This document shows, in pieces, positions 1 to 6,527 of a DNA stretch of 6,736 nt. This DNA is from Alectryocaccomicrobium faecavium (lineage in GTDB: Bacteria > Bacillota > Clostridia > Christensenellales > Aristaeellaceae), in NCBI GenBank assembly GCA_018713425.1, contig DVOT01000238.1:1-6736 (forward strand), read 5' to 3'. The position numbers and the translations under genes are program-made. Within the stretch, counting starts at the first letter, position 1. Every line of letters begins with the position of its first letter. Under the pieces are notes generated by a model that was not told the DNA's origin, did no database searches, and worked only from the letters and a program-made list of their open reading frames with translations.

Positions 1-1281
1 AAACGATCCATTTGCGAGGTTCGCGGCCGGGAAATTCTGGATTCGCGCGGCTGGCCCACGGTTCAGGCGCGGGTCACGCTGGAGGATGGGAGCGTGGGCA
101 CGGCTTCGGCGCCCAGCGGTGCGTCGACGGGGCGGTTTGAAGCGCTGGAACTGCGCGATGGCGACCCGGAGCGCTATTCCGGCAGGGGTGTGCGGAAGGC
201 GGTTTCCCATGTGGAAGGCGAAATTCGCGCAGCGCTCCTGGGGGAGGACGCCGGCAATACCGCGCGCGTAGACGCGATTCTTTGCGCGCTGGATGGCACG
301 AAAGATAAGGCGCGCTTGGGCGCGAACGCGATTTTGGCGGTTTCCCTCGCCTGCGCGCGGGCGGCAGCCGTTTCCCTGCGCGTTCCGCTCTATCAGTTTC
401 TGGGCGGGGTCAGCGCGGATACGCTGCCCATGCCGATGATGAACGTGCTCAATGGAGGCGTGCATGCGGACAACGGCATTGACGTGCAGGAATTCATGCT
501 GGTGCCCATTGGCGCGCAGTCGTTTTCCGATGCCGTGCGCTGGTGCGCGGAAGTGTTCCACGCGCTGCGGGGCGTGTTGGCGGAGCAGGGGCTGCACACG
601 GCCGTGGGAGACGAAGGCGGGTATGCGCCGCCCATTTCCAGCGACGAGGCGGCCATCGAGCTTTTGCTTACCGCCATCGAACGCGCGGGATACCGCCCGG
701 GCGAGGACTTTGCCATTGCGCTCGATGCCGCTGCCAGCGAATGGGCAGGCGAAGCGGATTACCGGCAACCCAAGAGCGGCGCGCGTTTTTGCGCGGACGC
801 GCTCATTGAACGCTGGCAGGGCCTCGCGAAGCAATATCCCATTGTTTCGCTGGAAGACGGATTGGGCGAGGAGGATTGGGACGGCTGGCGCGATTTGACA
901 AAGCGCCTGGGGAAAAGCGTGCAGCTTGTGGGCGACGATCTGTTTGTCACCAACGAAAACCGGCTGGCGCATGGCGTGGAGCGCGGCTGCGCGAACGCCA
1001 TTCTCATCAAACCCAACCAAATCGGCACGCTTACGGAAACCATGAACGCCATCCGCGCGGCCAAGCGCGCGAATTACGCGGCCATCGTTTCTCACCGTTC
1101 GGGGGAGACGGAGGACGCGTTCATCGCGGATCTCGCCGTGGCGCTCAATGTGGGCCAGATCAAAACCGGCGCGCCCAGCCGGAGCGAGCGGTGCGCCAAA
1201 TACAACCGCCTGCTGGAAATTGAGGAAGAATTGCAAAACGGGGCGCGGTACCTGGGCCGCAAAGCCCTGCGCGTAAAGTGA
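1..1281 (+). CDS. eno: Enolase (phosphopyruvate hydratase), 5'-truncated by window edge
   Basis: Enolase converts 2-phosphoglycerate to phosphoenolpyruvate in cytoplasmic glycolysis. The frame is open from base 1 and encodes 426 residues up to the TGA at 1279-1281. Its GREILDSRG segment (codons 9-17) falls at the same positions as in E. coli and B. subtilis enolase, so probably only the start codon and perhaps one more codon are missing. Counting from window codon 1, the active site is complete: the PSGASTG loop with S42, catalytic E205 (GDEGGYAP), magnesium ligands D242, E285 and D312, K337 (LIKPNQ), H365 (SHRSGETED) and K388 (QIKTGAPSRSERCAKYN). One oddity is W18, where nearly all enolases have Asn (SRGNPT becomes SRGWPT). 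The GTG or ATG codons near 86-94 are internal and are not the start. Family assignment is secure. Whether this is the only enolase of the genome cannot be told from here. Confidence 0.97.
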   Translation, partial: KRSICEVRGREILDSRGWPTVQARVTLEDGSVGTASAPSGASTGRFEALELRDGDPERYSGRGVRKAVSHVEGEIRAALLGEDAGNTARVDAILCALDGTKDKARLGANAILAVSLACARAAAVSLRVPLYQFLGGVSADTLPMPMMNVLNGGVHADNGIDVQEFMLVPIGAQSFSDAVRWCAEVFHALRGVLAEQGLHTAVGDEGGYAPPISSDEAAIELLLTAIERAGYRPGEDFAIALDAAASEWAGEADYRQPKSGARFCADALIERWQGLAKQYPIVSLEDGLGEEDWDGWRDLTKRLGKSVQLVGDDLFVTNENRLAHGVERGCANAILIKPNQIGTLTETMNAIRAAKRANYAAIVSHRSGETEDAFIADLAVALNVGQIKTGAPSRSERCAKYNRLLEIEEELQNGARYLGRKALRVK

Positions 1282-1289
1282 AATGGATG

Positions 1290-1320
1290 GGGCGCCTTTC
1301 TGAGTTGCAGGAAGGCGCTC
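1290..1320 (+). terminator. Hairpin after eno, possible terminator
   Basis: The inverted repeat starts 8 bases after the eno stop. Arm 1290-1300 pairs with 1310-1320 (core GCGCCTT/AAGGCGC, plus two G-U pairs) around a 9-nt loop, giving about 11 pairs. No T-run follows directly; the nearest is T8 at 1342-1349, some 20 bases further on. It may be a terminator or an mRNA 3'-end stabiliser. The rest of the gap to 1461 holds only the weak promoter described separately. Confidence 0.4.
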
Positions 1321-1371
1321 TGTCATCGATATGCGCAAACATTTTTTTTCAAAAATCGGGAGGTTTGGGGC

Positions 1372-1400
1372 TGGAATTTCCCGCAAAAGTGTGGTATGCT
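1372..1400 (+). promoter_or_regulatory. Possible extended -10 promoter for the TIM-barrel gene
   Basis: TGGTATGCT at 1392-1400 fits an extended -10 element (TGn followed by TATGCT). The hexamer 17 bp upstream, TGGAAT at 1372-1377, is a poor -35 match with about three of six positions. Initiation would fall near 1407 and give a leader of about 55 nt before the ATG at 1462. This is plausible because a hairpin separates the gene from eno, but the -35 is weak. Confidence 0.35.
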
Positions 1401-1461
1401 TATCATGAATGTGTAGCGCCCATTGGGTGCGGTAAAAGTACAATGCAAGGGGTGGAACCGA

Positions 1462-2181
1462 ATGGAATATGGTCTGCAAATGTACTCTGTGCGCGACATC
1501 ACGCAGGAGAATCTCGCCGACGCGGTCGCCAAAGTGGCGAAAATCGGCTACAAACTCATTGAGTTCGCGGGCTTTTTCGGCAACAGCGCGGACGCGGTGA
1601 ACGCTATGCTGCGCGAAAACGGGGTGCGCGTGTCGGGAACGCATTCTTCGCTGAACGATCTGGTAAACGATTATGAAGCGACGCTCGCCTTCCATAAGGC
1701 GATTGGCAACGCGAATTACATCATTCCGGGGCACGATCTTTCTACCCGCGAAAAGCTGGATGCTTTCATCGAGCAGGTCAACCGCCTGCAGCCCATGTTG
1801 GAAAAAGAGGGCATTGCGCTGGGGTATCACAACCACGACCATGAATTTAAGCCCAACAACGATGGCCAGATCATTTATGACGAGCTGGTGAAACGCACGA
1901 ACCTGTGGCTGGAAATCGACACCTTCTGGGCCTATGCCGGCGGCAAGGATCCCATCGCGATGATGGAGGCGCTGAAAGACCGGCTGCGCTTCATCCACAT
2001 CAAGGATGGCTTTGCCAACCGCGAAGGCGCGCCGCTGGGGCAGGGCACCGCGCCGGTGAAGGCCGTGTACGCCAAGGCGAAGGCCATGGGCATCCCGATG
2101 ATTGTGGAGAGCGAAACGCTCAAGCCCGACGGCCTCACCGAAGCGCAGATTTGCTTCGATTTCCTCAAGGCGCAGGAATAG
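1462..2181 (+). CDS. Sugar phosphate isomerase/epimerase-like TIM-barrel protein
   Basis: This 239-residue cytoplasmic protein belongs to the xylose isomerase-like TIM-barrel superfamily (AP endonuclease 2 / IolE-type fold). The N-terminal GLQMYSVRD (residues 4-12) is the typical first strand. Likely metal ligands, assigned from the family pattern Glu-Asp-His-Glu, are E128 (HNHDHEF), D153 (LEIDTFW), H179 (FIHIKDG) and E216 (IVESE). The start at 1462 is preferred over an in-frame ATG at 1423 because a purine-rich site (AAGGGG, 1447-1452) precedes it at suitable spacing and the protein then begins MEYGLQMYS, as homologues do. The gene is monocistronic in appearance: 180 bases after eno and followed by a strong hairpin. 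Such proteins typically isomerise or epimerise a sugar or inositol derivative, sometimes using a divalent metal. The substrate cannot be read from the sequence, and no sugar transporter or kinase is adjacent to suggest one. Confidence 0.9.
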   Translation: MEYGLQMYSVRDITQENLADAVAKVAKIGYKLIEFAGFFGNSADAVNAMLRENGVRVSGTHSSLNDLVNDYEATLAFHKAIGNANYIIPGHDLSTREKLDAFIEQVNRLQPMLEKEGIALGYHNHDHEFKPNNDGQIIYDELVKRTNLWLEIDTFWAYAGGKDPIAMMEALKDRLRFIHIKDGFANREGAPLGQGTAPVKAVYAKAKAMGIPMIVESETLKPDGLTEAQICFDFLKAQE

Positions 2182-2197
2182 AGCCGGGTGAAGAAAT

Positions 2198-2235
2198 GCG
2201 CAACCACCGGCCTTTGCACTGGCTGGTGGTTGCGC
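2198..2235 (+). terminator. Strong hairpin after the TIM-barrel gene, likely terminator
   Basis: A perfect 11-bp stem (GCGCAACCACC at 2198-2208 with 2225-2235) extends inward through a G-U pair and GCC/GGC to about 15 pairs, closing an 8-nt loop at 2213-2220. It begins 16 bases after the stop codon. Only GCTGTTAAA follows, so there is no real U-tract. It most likely ends the upstream transcript or protects its 3' end and separates it from the hyd promoter. Confidence 0.5.
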
Positions 2236-2258
2236 GCTGTTAAAGGGAAAAATTGCCT

Positions 2259-2287
2259 GTTACACTTCGCGCTGTGGCGGGTATACT
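2259..2287 (+). promoter_or_regulatory. Probable promoter of the hyd maturation operon
   Basis: TATACT at 2282-2287 is a five-of-six -10 match. GTTACA at 2259-2264 is a four-of-six -35 match with an ideal 17-bp spacer. It lies just after the hairpin ending the previous gene and is the best promoter-like pair upstream of the TM1266-like gene. Initiation would be near 2294, leaving an untranslated leader of about 190 nt. A TTGCCT at 2253-2258 looks better as a -35 but would need an unworkable 23-bp spacer. Confidence 0.5.
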
Positions 2288-2364
2288 ATTCATAGGCAAA
2301 TGGTTCGCCAAGGGGATTCCGCGGCGCGCCAATCGTGCCAATTTAACAATATAAGCAAAAGAGA

Positions 2365-2447
2365 TTTTCGTTCTGAACACAAGGATTCGTTCCGCGTGGA
2401 AGCCGAAAACGCATAAGCACACTTTTTGTGCGCCGTTTTCCGCTTCC
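2365..2447 (+). promoter_or_regulatory. Structured hyd leader: putative antiterminator hairpin
   Basis: In the leader, GGAAGC at 2398-2403 pairs with GCTTCC at 2442-2447, and GAAAACG at 2405-2411 pairs with CGTTTTC at 2434-2440. This makes 13 pairs interrupted by a single C-C mismatch. A small inner stem (GCACA 2417-2421 with TGTGC 2427-2431) caps it. The 3' arm overlaps the first arm of the T-tract hairpin at 2442-2470, so the two folds exclude each other. A third option pairs TTTTCGTTC at 2365-2373 with 2399-2409 (nine pairs, 2-nt bulge), which would dismantle the long hairpin. The pairings are read directly from the sequence; their regulatory role is inferred. I do not recognise the leader as a known riboswitch class, and the upstream part (2294-2364) shows no motif I can name. 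Confidence 0.45.
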
Positions 2448-2470
2448 CGCGATTGGCAGGGAGCTTTTTT
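2442..2470 (+). terminator. Putative intrinsic terminator (attenuator) in the hyd leader
   Basis: GCTTCCC at 2442-2448 pairs with GGGAGC at 2459-2464 (six pairs, one bulged T at 2444) around a 10-nt loop, followed directly by TTTTTT at 2465-2470. It is the only hairpin in this window with a proper T-tract. It lies before the ribosome binding site of the first hyd-cluster gene rather than after a gene, which suggests premature termination. The stem is short, so strength is uncertain. Confidence 0.45.
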
Positions 2471-2487
2471 ATGTTGGGAGGGAGCAC

Positions 2488-2760
2488 ATGGAAACGCGCA
2501 TTGCGGTGATCAGCATGATTTTGGAAAACGCCTCCTGCGCGGAGCGGGTGAACGCCATATTGCACGAATATGGCGAGTGCGTCATTGGACGGATGGGCAT
2601 TCCGTACCGGCAGAAGGGCGTACACATCATTAGCGTGGCGGTGGACGCGCCGCCAAATGTCATCAGCGCCCTTTCGGGCAAGCTGGGGCGCATTCAGGGC
2701 GTGAGCCTGAAGACGGCGTATTCCGCCGCGCAGGGAGGCGAACCATGCGCGAAATCGTAG
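2488..2760 (+). CDS. TM1266-family putative iron-only hydrogenase system regulator
   Basis: This 90-residue protein resembles the TM1266 family, annotated as a putative [FeFe]-hydrogenase system regulator. The family has an ACT-like ferredoxin fold resembling the C-terminal domain of NikR but no DNA-binding domain. Visible segments fit that fold: a first strand RIAVISMIL (residues 4-12), a helix around 17-29, strands CVIGRMGIPY (31-40) and VHIISVAVDA (45-54), a helix around 57-69, and a final strand VSLKTAYSA (72-80). The start at 2488 has a GGGAGGG site at 2476-2482. An in-frame ATG at 2428 is rejected because it lies inside the leader hairpins and the added residues do not look like the family. 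Its 3' end overlaps hydE by 16 bases, indicating coupled translation. Its biochemical role is not established; the regulator label rests on genomic association, which this cluster repeats. Confidence 0.88.
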   Translation: METRIAVISMILENASCAERVNAILHEYGECVIGRMGIPYRQKGVHIISVAVDAPPNVISALSGKLGRIQGVSLKTAYSAAQGGEPCAKS

Positions 2761-3788
2761 ACCGCTTGCGCCGGGAGCGGAACTTACCCCGCGCACAGAT
2801 GCGCGATTTGCTCCTGTGTGAGGACGCTGCGGCCCTGGAATACCTCCATGCCCAGGCGCGCGCGGTGCGCGAGGAAGCGTATGGCAGGGATGTGTATATT
2901 CGCGCGCTGGTGGAATTTACGAATTTCTGCAAGAACGATTGCCTGTATTGCGGCATCCGCCGGAGCAACCATCGCGCCCAGCGCTACCGGCTGAGCCAGG
3001 CGGACATTCTGGCCTGCGCGCAAAAGGGATACGCATTGGGTTTCCGCACCGTGGTGCTGCAAGGCGGCGAAGATCCCCATTTCACCGACGCGCGCCTGTG
3101 CGCCATCGTGCGCGATATTCACGCGCTTTTGCCGGACGTGGCGATCACCCTGAGCGTGGGCGAACGGCCGGAAGAGAGCTACCGCGCGCTGTTCGCGGCG
3201 GGGGCCAACCGCTATTTGCTCCGGCACGAAACCGCGAACGCGGCCCACTATGCGCAGTTGCATCCGGCGGAACTGTCGCTGGAGCACCGCATGGGCTGCC
3301 TGAAGGCGCTCAAGGCCATCGGCTTTCAAACGGGTTGCGGCTTTATGGTCGGCTCGCCGGGGCAAACGGTGGAGACGTTGCTGGACGATCTGGCGTTCAC
3401 CGCCGCGCTGAATCCGGAAATGGTGGGCCTCGGCCCGTTCATTCCGCACGCGGATACGCCGTTTGCCGCGCAGCCGCCCGGCACGGTGGAACAAACGCTG
3501 AAGCTGCTCTCCATTGTGCGCCTGATGTTGCCGCGCGTGCTGCTCCCGGCCACCACCGCGCTGGCCACGCTCGACCCCATGGGCTGCGAAAAGGGCATGC
3601 TCGCGGGCGCGAACGTGGTGATGCCCAACCTTACGCCGCCCGGCGCGCGGGAAAAATACCTATTGTACGATGGCAAAGCCGTATCCGGCAGCGAGGACGC
3701 GGACGCGCTGGAAGATCTGCGCGCGCGCATGCGGGCCATCGGCTATCAAATCGTTACGGATCGCGGGAATTACCGCCCCGCGCCTTAA
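2745..3788 (+). CDS. hydE: [FeFe]-hydrogenase H-cluster radical SAM maturase HydE
   Basis: HydE is a radical S-adenosylmethionine enzyme (347 residues, normal length) that helps build the di-iron subcluster of [FeFe]-hydrogenase by acting on the iron-cysteine-CO-cyanide synthon delivered by HydG. The radical SAM CX3CX2C motif is C62-C66-C69 (FCKNDCLYC), and the GGED SAM-binding segment is at 107-110. The C-terminal part (DPMGCEKGMLAGANVVMPN, then EKYLLYDGK) matches the conserved barrel end of HydE/BioB-like enzymes. The ATG at 2745 has AGGGAGG at 2732-2738 and lies inside the TM1266-like gene, so translation is probably coupled. After YDGK, the three accessory-cluster cysteines of the Thermotoga enzyme (C311, C319, C322) are replaced (AVSGSEDADALED). 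Those residues are known to be dispensable. PylB and BioB are relatives, but the neighbours and sequence favour HydE. Confidence 0.95.
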   Translation: MREIVDRLRRERNLPRAQMRDLLLCEDAAALEYLHAQARAVREEAYGRDVYIRALVEFTNFCKNDCLYCGIRRSNHRAQRYRLSQADILACAQKGYALGFRTVVLQGGEDPHFTDARLCAIVRDIHALLPDVAITLSVGERPEESYRALFAAGANRYLLRHETANAAHYAQLHPAELSLEHRMGCLKALKAIGFQTGCGFMVGSPGQTVETLLDDLAFTAALNPEMVGLGPFIPHADTPFAAQPPGTVEQTLKLLSIVRLMLPRVLLPATTALATLDPMGCEKGMLAGANVVMPNLTPPGAREKYLLYDGKAVSGSEDADALEDLRARMRAIGYQIVTDRGNYRPAP

Positions 3789-3812
3789 CGCATAAAACAC
3801 TGACGGGGAAGG

Positions 3813-3827
3813 AAAAGCGCCGCTTTT
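3813..3827 (+). other. Small hairpin between hydE and hydG
   Basis: AAAAGC at 3813-3818 and GCTTTT at 3822-3827 form a 6-bp stem with a 3-nt loop in the 69-base gap. The arm itself ends in T4, but the stem is AT-rich and the genes continue in the same direction. I see no promoter in the gap. It is more likely an mRNA processing or stability element, or chance, than a terminator. Confidence 0.25.
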
Positions 3828-3857
3828 GCCTGACCTGAAAGAAAGGAAGAAAAAACA

Positions 3858-5273
3858 ATGTACGATCCCAAATCCATGAAGGCGGAAGAATTCATCGACC
3901 ATGGCGAGGTGGAGGCCACATTGGCCTACGCGGACGCCAACCGCAACAATATGCCCCTGATCCGCGCGATCCTGGACAAGGCGCGCGAGGGCAAGGGCTT
4001 GAGTCACCGCGAAGCTTCCGTGCTGCTGGCCTGCGAAGACGAGGATGTGTTCGCCGAGGTTTGCGAACTGGCCCGGGAGATCAAGCGCAAATTCTACGGC
4101 AACCGCATTGTGATCTTCGCGCCGCTGTACCTTTCCAATTACTGCGTGAACGGCTGCGTCTATTGCCCCTATCACCACCAGAACCATCACATTCCGCGCA
4201 AAAAGCTCACGCAGGAAGAAATCGTGCGCGAAGTGGTGGCCTTGCAGGATATGGGGCACAAGCGCCTGGCCATCGAATCCGGCGAGGATCCCGTCAACAA
4301 TCCGCTGGAATACATCCTGGAGTGCATCCAGACCATCTATTCCATTCACCACAAGAACGGCGCGATTCGCCGCGTAAACGTGAACATCGCGGCCACGACG
4401 GTAGAGAATTATAAAAAGCTCAAGGACGCGGGCATCGGTACGTACATCCTTTTCCAGGAAACGTACCACAAAAAGAGCTATGAAACGCTGCATCCCGTGG
4501 GCCCAAAGCACAACTACGCCTATCACACCGAAGCCATGGACCGCGCCATGCAGGGCGGCATCGACGACGTGGGCCTGGGCGTGCTCTATGGGCTGGAACT
4601 GTACCGCTATGAGTTCGCCGCGCTGCTGATGCACGCGGAGCATCTGGAGGCGGTGTTCGGCGTGGGGCCGCACACCATCAGCGTGCCGCGCATCAAGCGC
4701 GCGGACGACATCGATCCTTCGACGTTTGACAACGGCATCAGCGACGATACCTTCGCCAAGCTCTGCGCGCTCATCCGCATCAGCGTGCCCTACACCGGCA
4801 TGATCGTTTCCACGCGCGAGAGCCAGGCGGTGCGCGAGCGCGCCATTCAACTGGGCGTTTCGCAGATCAGCGGCGCTTCGCGCACGTCGGTGGGCGGCTA
4901 CACCGAGGACATCCGCCCCACGGATACCGAGCAGTTCGACGTTTCCGACCAGCGCACGCTGGACGAGGTGGTGCGCTGGCTGATGGAAAATGGGCACATT
5001 CCCTCCTTCTGCACGGCCTGCTACCGCGAGGGGCGCACGGGCGACCGCTTCATGAAGCTGTTGAAGAGCGGACAGATCCACAATTGCTGCCATCCGAACG
5101 CGCTGCTCACGCTCAAGGAATTTTTGCTGGACTATGCCAGCCCGGAAACGCGCGCGCTGGGCGAAAAAATGATCGAACAGGAATTGCTCAACATTCCCAA
5201 TCCCAAGGCGCGCGAAACGGCGCAAAAGTATTTGGCGGAAATTGCGCAGGGCAACCGGGATTTCCGTTTCTAG
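3858..5273 (+). CDS. hydG: [FeFe]-hydrogenase H-cluster radical SAM maturase HydG (tyrosine lyase)
   Basis: HydG cleaves tyrosine by radical SAM chemistry to p-cresol and dehydroglycine, then converts the latter to CO and cyanide on a second iron-sulfur cluster, yielding the Fe(CO)2(CN)-cysteine synthon. The protein has 471 residues, full length. The SAM cluster motif CX3CX2C is C96-C100-C103 (NYCVNGCVYCPY), and ESGED at 140-144 is the SAM-contacting segment. The C-terminal cluster motif CX2CX22C, which distinguishes HydG from ThiH, is intact at C385-C388-C411, with an extra adjacent C410 (NCCHPNA). The HAEHLEAVFGVGPHT segment (259-273) carries histidines near where the family binds its fifth 'dangler' iron; exact assignment would need alignment. 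The start at 3858 follows GAAAGGAAG at 3840-3848. It sits 69 bases after hydE and 29 before hydF in one operon. No key residue is missing. Confidence 0.98.
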   Translation: MYDPKSMKAEEFIDHGEVEATLAYADANRNNMPLIRAILDKAREGKGLSHREASVLLACEDEDVFAEVCELAREIKRKFYGNRIVIFAPLYLSNYCVNGCVYCPYHHQNHHIPRKKLTQEEIVREVVALQDMGHKRLAIESGEDPVNNPLEYILECIQTIYSIHHKNGAIRRVNVNIAATTVENYKKLKDAGIGTYILFQETYHKKSYETLHPVGPKHNYAYHTEAMDRAMQGGIDDVGLGVLYGLELYRYEFAALLMHAEHLEAVFGVGPHTISVPRIKRADDIDPSTFDNGISDDTFAKLCALIRISVPYTGMIVSTRESQAVRERAIQLGVSQISGASRTSVGGYTEDIRPTDTEQFDVSDQRTLDEVVRWLMENGHIPSFCTACYREGRTGDRFMKLLKSGQIHNCCHPNALLTLKEFLLDYASPETRALGEKMIEQELLNIPNPKARETAQKYLAEIAQGNRDFRF

Positions 5274-5280
5274 ATTTTGA

Positions 5281-5297
5281 GAGGAGCGTCTGAGAAG
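5281..5297 (+). promoter_or_regulatory. Atypically spaced ribosome binding site of hydF
   Basis: The best Shine-Dalgarno match, GAGGAG at 5281-5286, lies 16 bases from the ATG at 5303, further than usual. A weaker GAGAAG at 5292-5297 is 5 bases away. An in-frame TGA at 5291-5293 rules out any start further upstream, so the distance is real. The spacing may lower hydF translation relative to hydG. Confidence 0.4.
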
Positions 5298-5302
5298 CAT
5301 CT

Positions 5303-6514
5303 ATGGAAAGGAACGCTACGCCTTCGGGCAACCGGGTACACATCGGCGTGTTCGGCCTGCGCAACGCGGGGAAATCCAGCGTGATGAACGCGATTACGGG
5401 GCAGAACGCGAGCATTGTTTCGGAAATCAAGGGCGCGACGACGGATCCCGTGTCCAAGGCGATGGAGCTGTTGCCAGCGGGCCCGGTGGTAATTACGGAT
5501 ACGCCCGGGCTGGATGACGAAGGTCCGCTGGGCGAGGAACGCATGCGCCGCGCGCTGCGCGTGCTGGATCGCACGGATGTCGCCGTGCTGGTGGTAGACG
5601 CGGCGGCGGGGCTTGCGCCGGAAGACCGCGCCTTCCAGCAAAAGGCCGCGGAAAAAGGGGTCGCGCTGCTCACCGTTTACAACAAATGCGATTTGCATTC
5701 CGTTCCCGCTTTGGCGGAAAACGAGATGGCCGTGAGCGCGCGCACGGGCGAAGGCATTGCCGCGCTCAAGGAACGCCTGGCCGCGCTCGCGCGACGGCAG
5801 GAAGGCGAGAGGAAATTGCTGGCCGACTTGCTCGCGCCGGGCGATATGGTGGTGTTGGTGACGCCCATCGACGCTTCCGCGCCCAAGGGCCGCATCATTC
5901 TGCCGCAGGTGCAGGCCATTCGCGATATCCTGGACGCGCACGCCATGTGCGCCATTGCCCAGCCGGAGGAGCTTCCCGCCGCGCTGGCGGGATTGGCCGC
6001 GCCGCCCCGACTCGTGGTGACCGACAGCCAGGCGTTTGGCCGGGTAAAACAAATCGTACCGGAGGCGGTTCCGCTCACTTCGTTTTCCATCCTGTTTGCG
6101 CGCTTTAAGGGCGTGCTGGAAACCGCTGTGCGCGGCGCGGCGGCGCTGGAACGCCTGCGCGACGGCGACCGGGTGCTCATCGCCGAGGGCTGCACGCACC
6201 ATCGCCAGTGCGAGGACATTGGCACTGTAAAGCTGCCGGGCTGGATTCGCGCGCACACGGGAAAAACCCTGGAATTCGCCTTTACCTCTGGCGGCGAGTT
6301 CCCGGAAGCGCTGAGCGGCTATTCGCTGGTCGTCCACTGCGGCGGCTGCATGCTCAACGAGCGCGAAATGCGCGCGCGGCAGCAGCGCGCGGTCGATGCT
6401 GGCGTACCGTACACCAATTATGGCACCATCATCGCCTATATGAACGGCATTCTGCGCCGTTCGCTTTCGCCCTTCCCGCAGGCGGAAAGTTGGCTGAATG
6501 GGGCGAATGGCTAA
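5303..6514 (+). CDS. hydF: [FeFe]-hydrogenase H-cluster maturation GTPase HydF
   Basis: HydF is the cytoplasmic scaffold and carrier that receives the di-iron subcluster built by HydG and HydE and transfers it to apo-hydrogenase. The protein has 403 residues, normal for the family. The N-terminal GTPase domain shows the P-loop GLRNAGKS (18-25), switch threonines T46/T47 (GATTDPV), DTPG (66-69), NKCD (127-130) and the SAR of G5 (145-147). A middle dimerisation region follows (about 175-285). The C-terminal [4Fe-4S] domain carries the CxH...HCxxC signature: C297 and H299 (GCTHH), then H345, C346 and C349 (VVHCGGC), 45 residues on. The two cysteine groups separate it from other Era/TrmE-like GTPases. 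It is the last gene of the hyd cluster, followed by a strong hairpin. All expected cluster ligands and nucleotide motifs are present. Confidence 0.97.
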   Translation: MERNATPSGNRVHIGVFGLRNAGKSSVMNAITGQNASIVSEIKGATTDPVSKAMELLPAGPVVITDTPGLDDEGPLGEERMRRALRVLDRTDVAVLVVDAAAGLAPEDRAFQQKAAEKGVALLTVYNKCDLHSVPALAENEMAVSARTGEGIAALKERLAALARRQEGERKLLADLLAPGDMVVLVTPIDASAPKGRIILPQVQAIRDILDAHAMCAIAQPEELPAALAGLAAPPRLVVTDSQAFGRVKQIVPEAVPLTSFSILFARFKGVLETAVRGAAALERLRDGDRVLIAEGCTHHRQCEDIGTVKLPGWIRAHTGKTLEFAFTSGGEFPEALSGYSLVVHCGGCMLNEREMRARQQRAVDAGVPYTNYGTIIAYMNGILRRSLSPFPQAESWLNGANG

Positions 6515-6527
6515 TGGAAGAATGATA

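Noticed and set aside
1342..1349. T8 run in the eno-isomerase gap as an intrinsic terminator tail
   Set aside because: The nearest stem ends at 1320, over 20 bases upstream, too far for a standard intrinsic terminator.
1447..1460. AAGGGGTGGAACCG, which resembles the T-box antiterminator consensus
   Set aside because: It sits directly at the ribosome binding site of the TIM-barrel gene, with only about 40 nt between the expected transcription start and it. There is no room for stem I and no following terminator. The match is best explained as a Shine-Dalgarno site.
1423..1461. Upstream ATG extending the TIM-barrel protein by 13 residues
   Set aside because: The added residues are not part of the fold, and the extension would encode the ribosome binding site that serves the ATG at 1462.
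2294..2397. A known riboswitch aptamer or tRNA/ncRNA in the hyd leader
   Set aside because: I looked for T-box, TPP, FMN, cobalamin, SAM and similar hallmark sequences and found none. Local inverted repeats such as GGCGCGCC are too short to name a class.
2290..2796. A 168-residue minus-strand frame across the hyd leader
   Set aside because: No convincing ribosome binding site or family resemblance. It covers the structured leader and the antisense of the TM1266-like gene.
3660..5300. A 546-residue open frame on the minus strand opposite hydG
   Set aside because: It is a shadow of hydG caused by GC-rich codon use. The + strand frame carries all HydG motifs, and the antisense translation has no recognisable domain.
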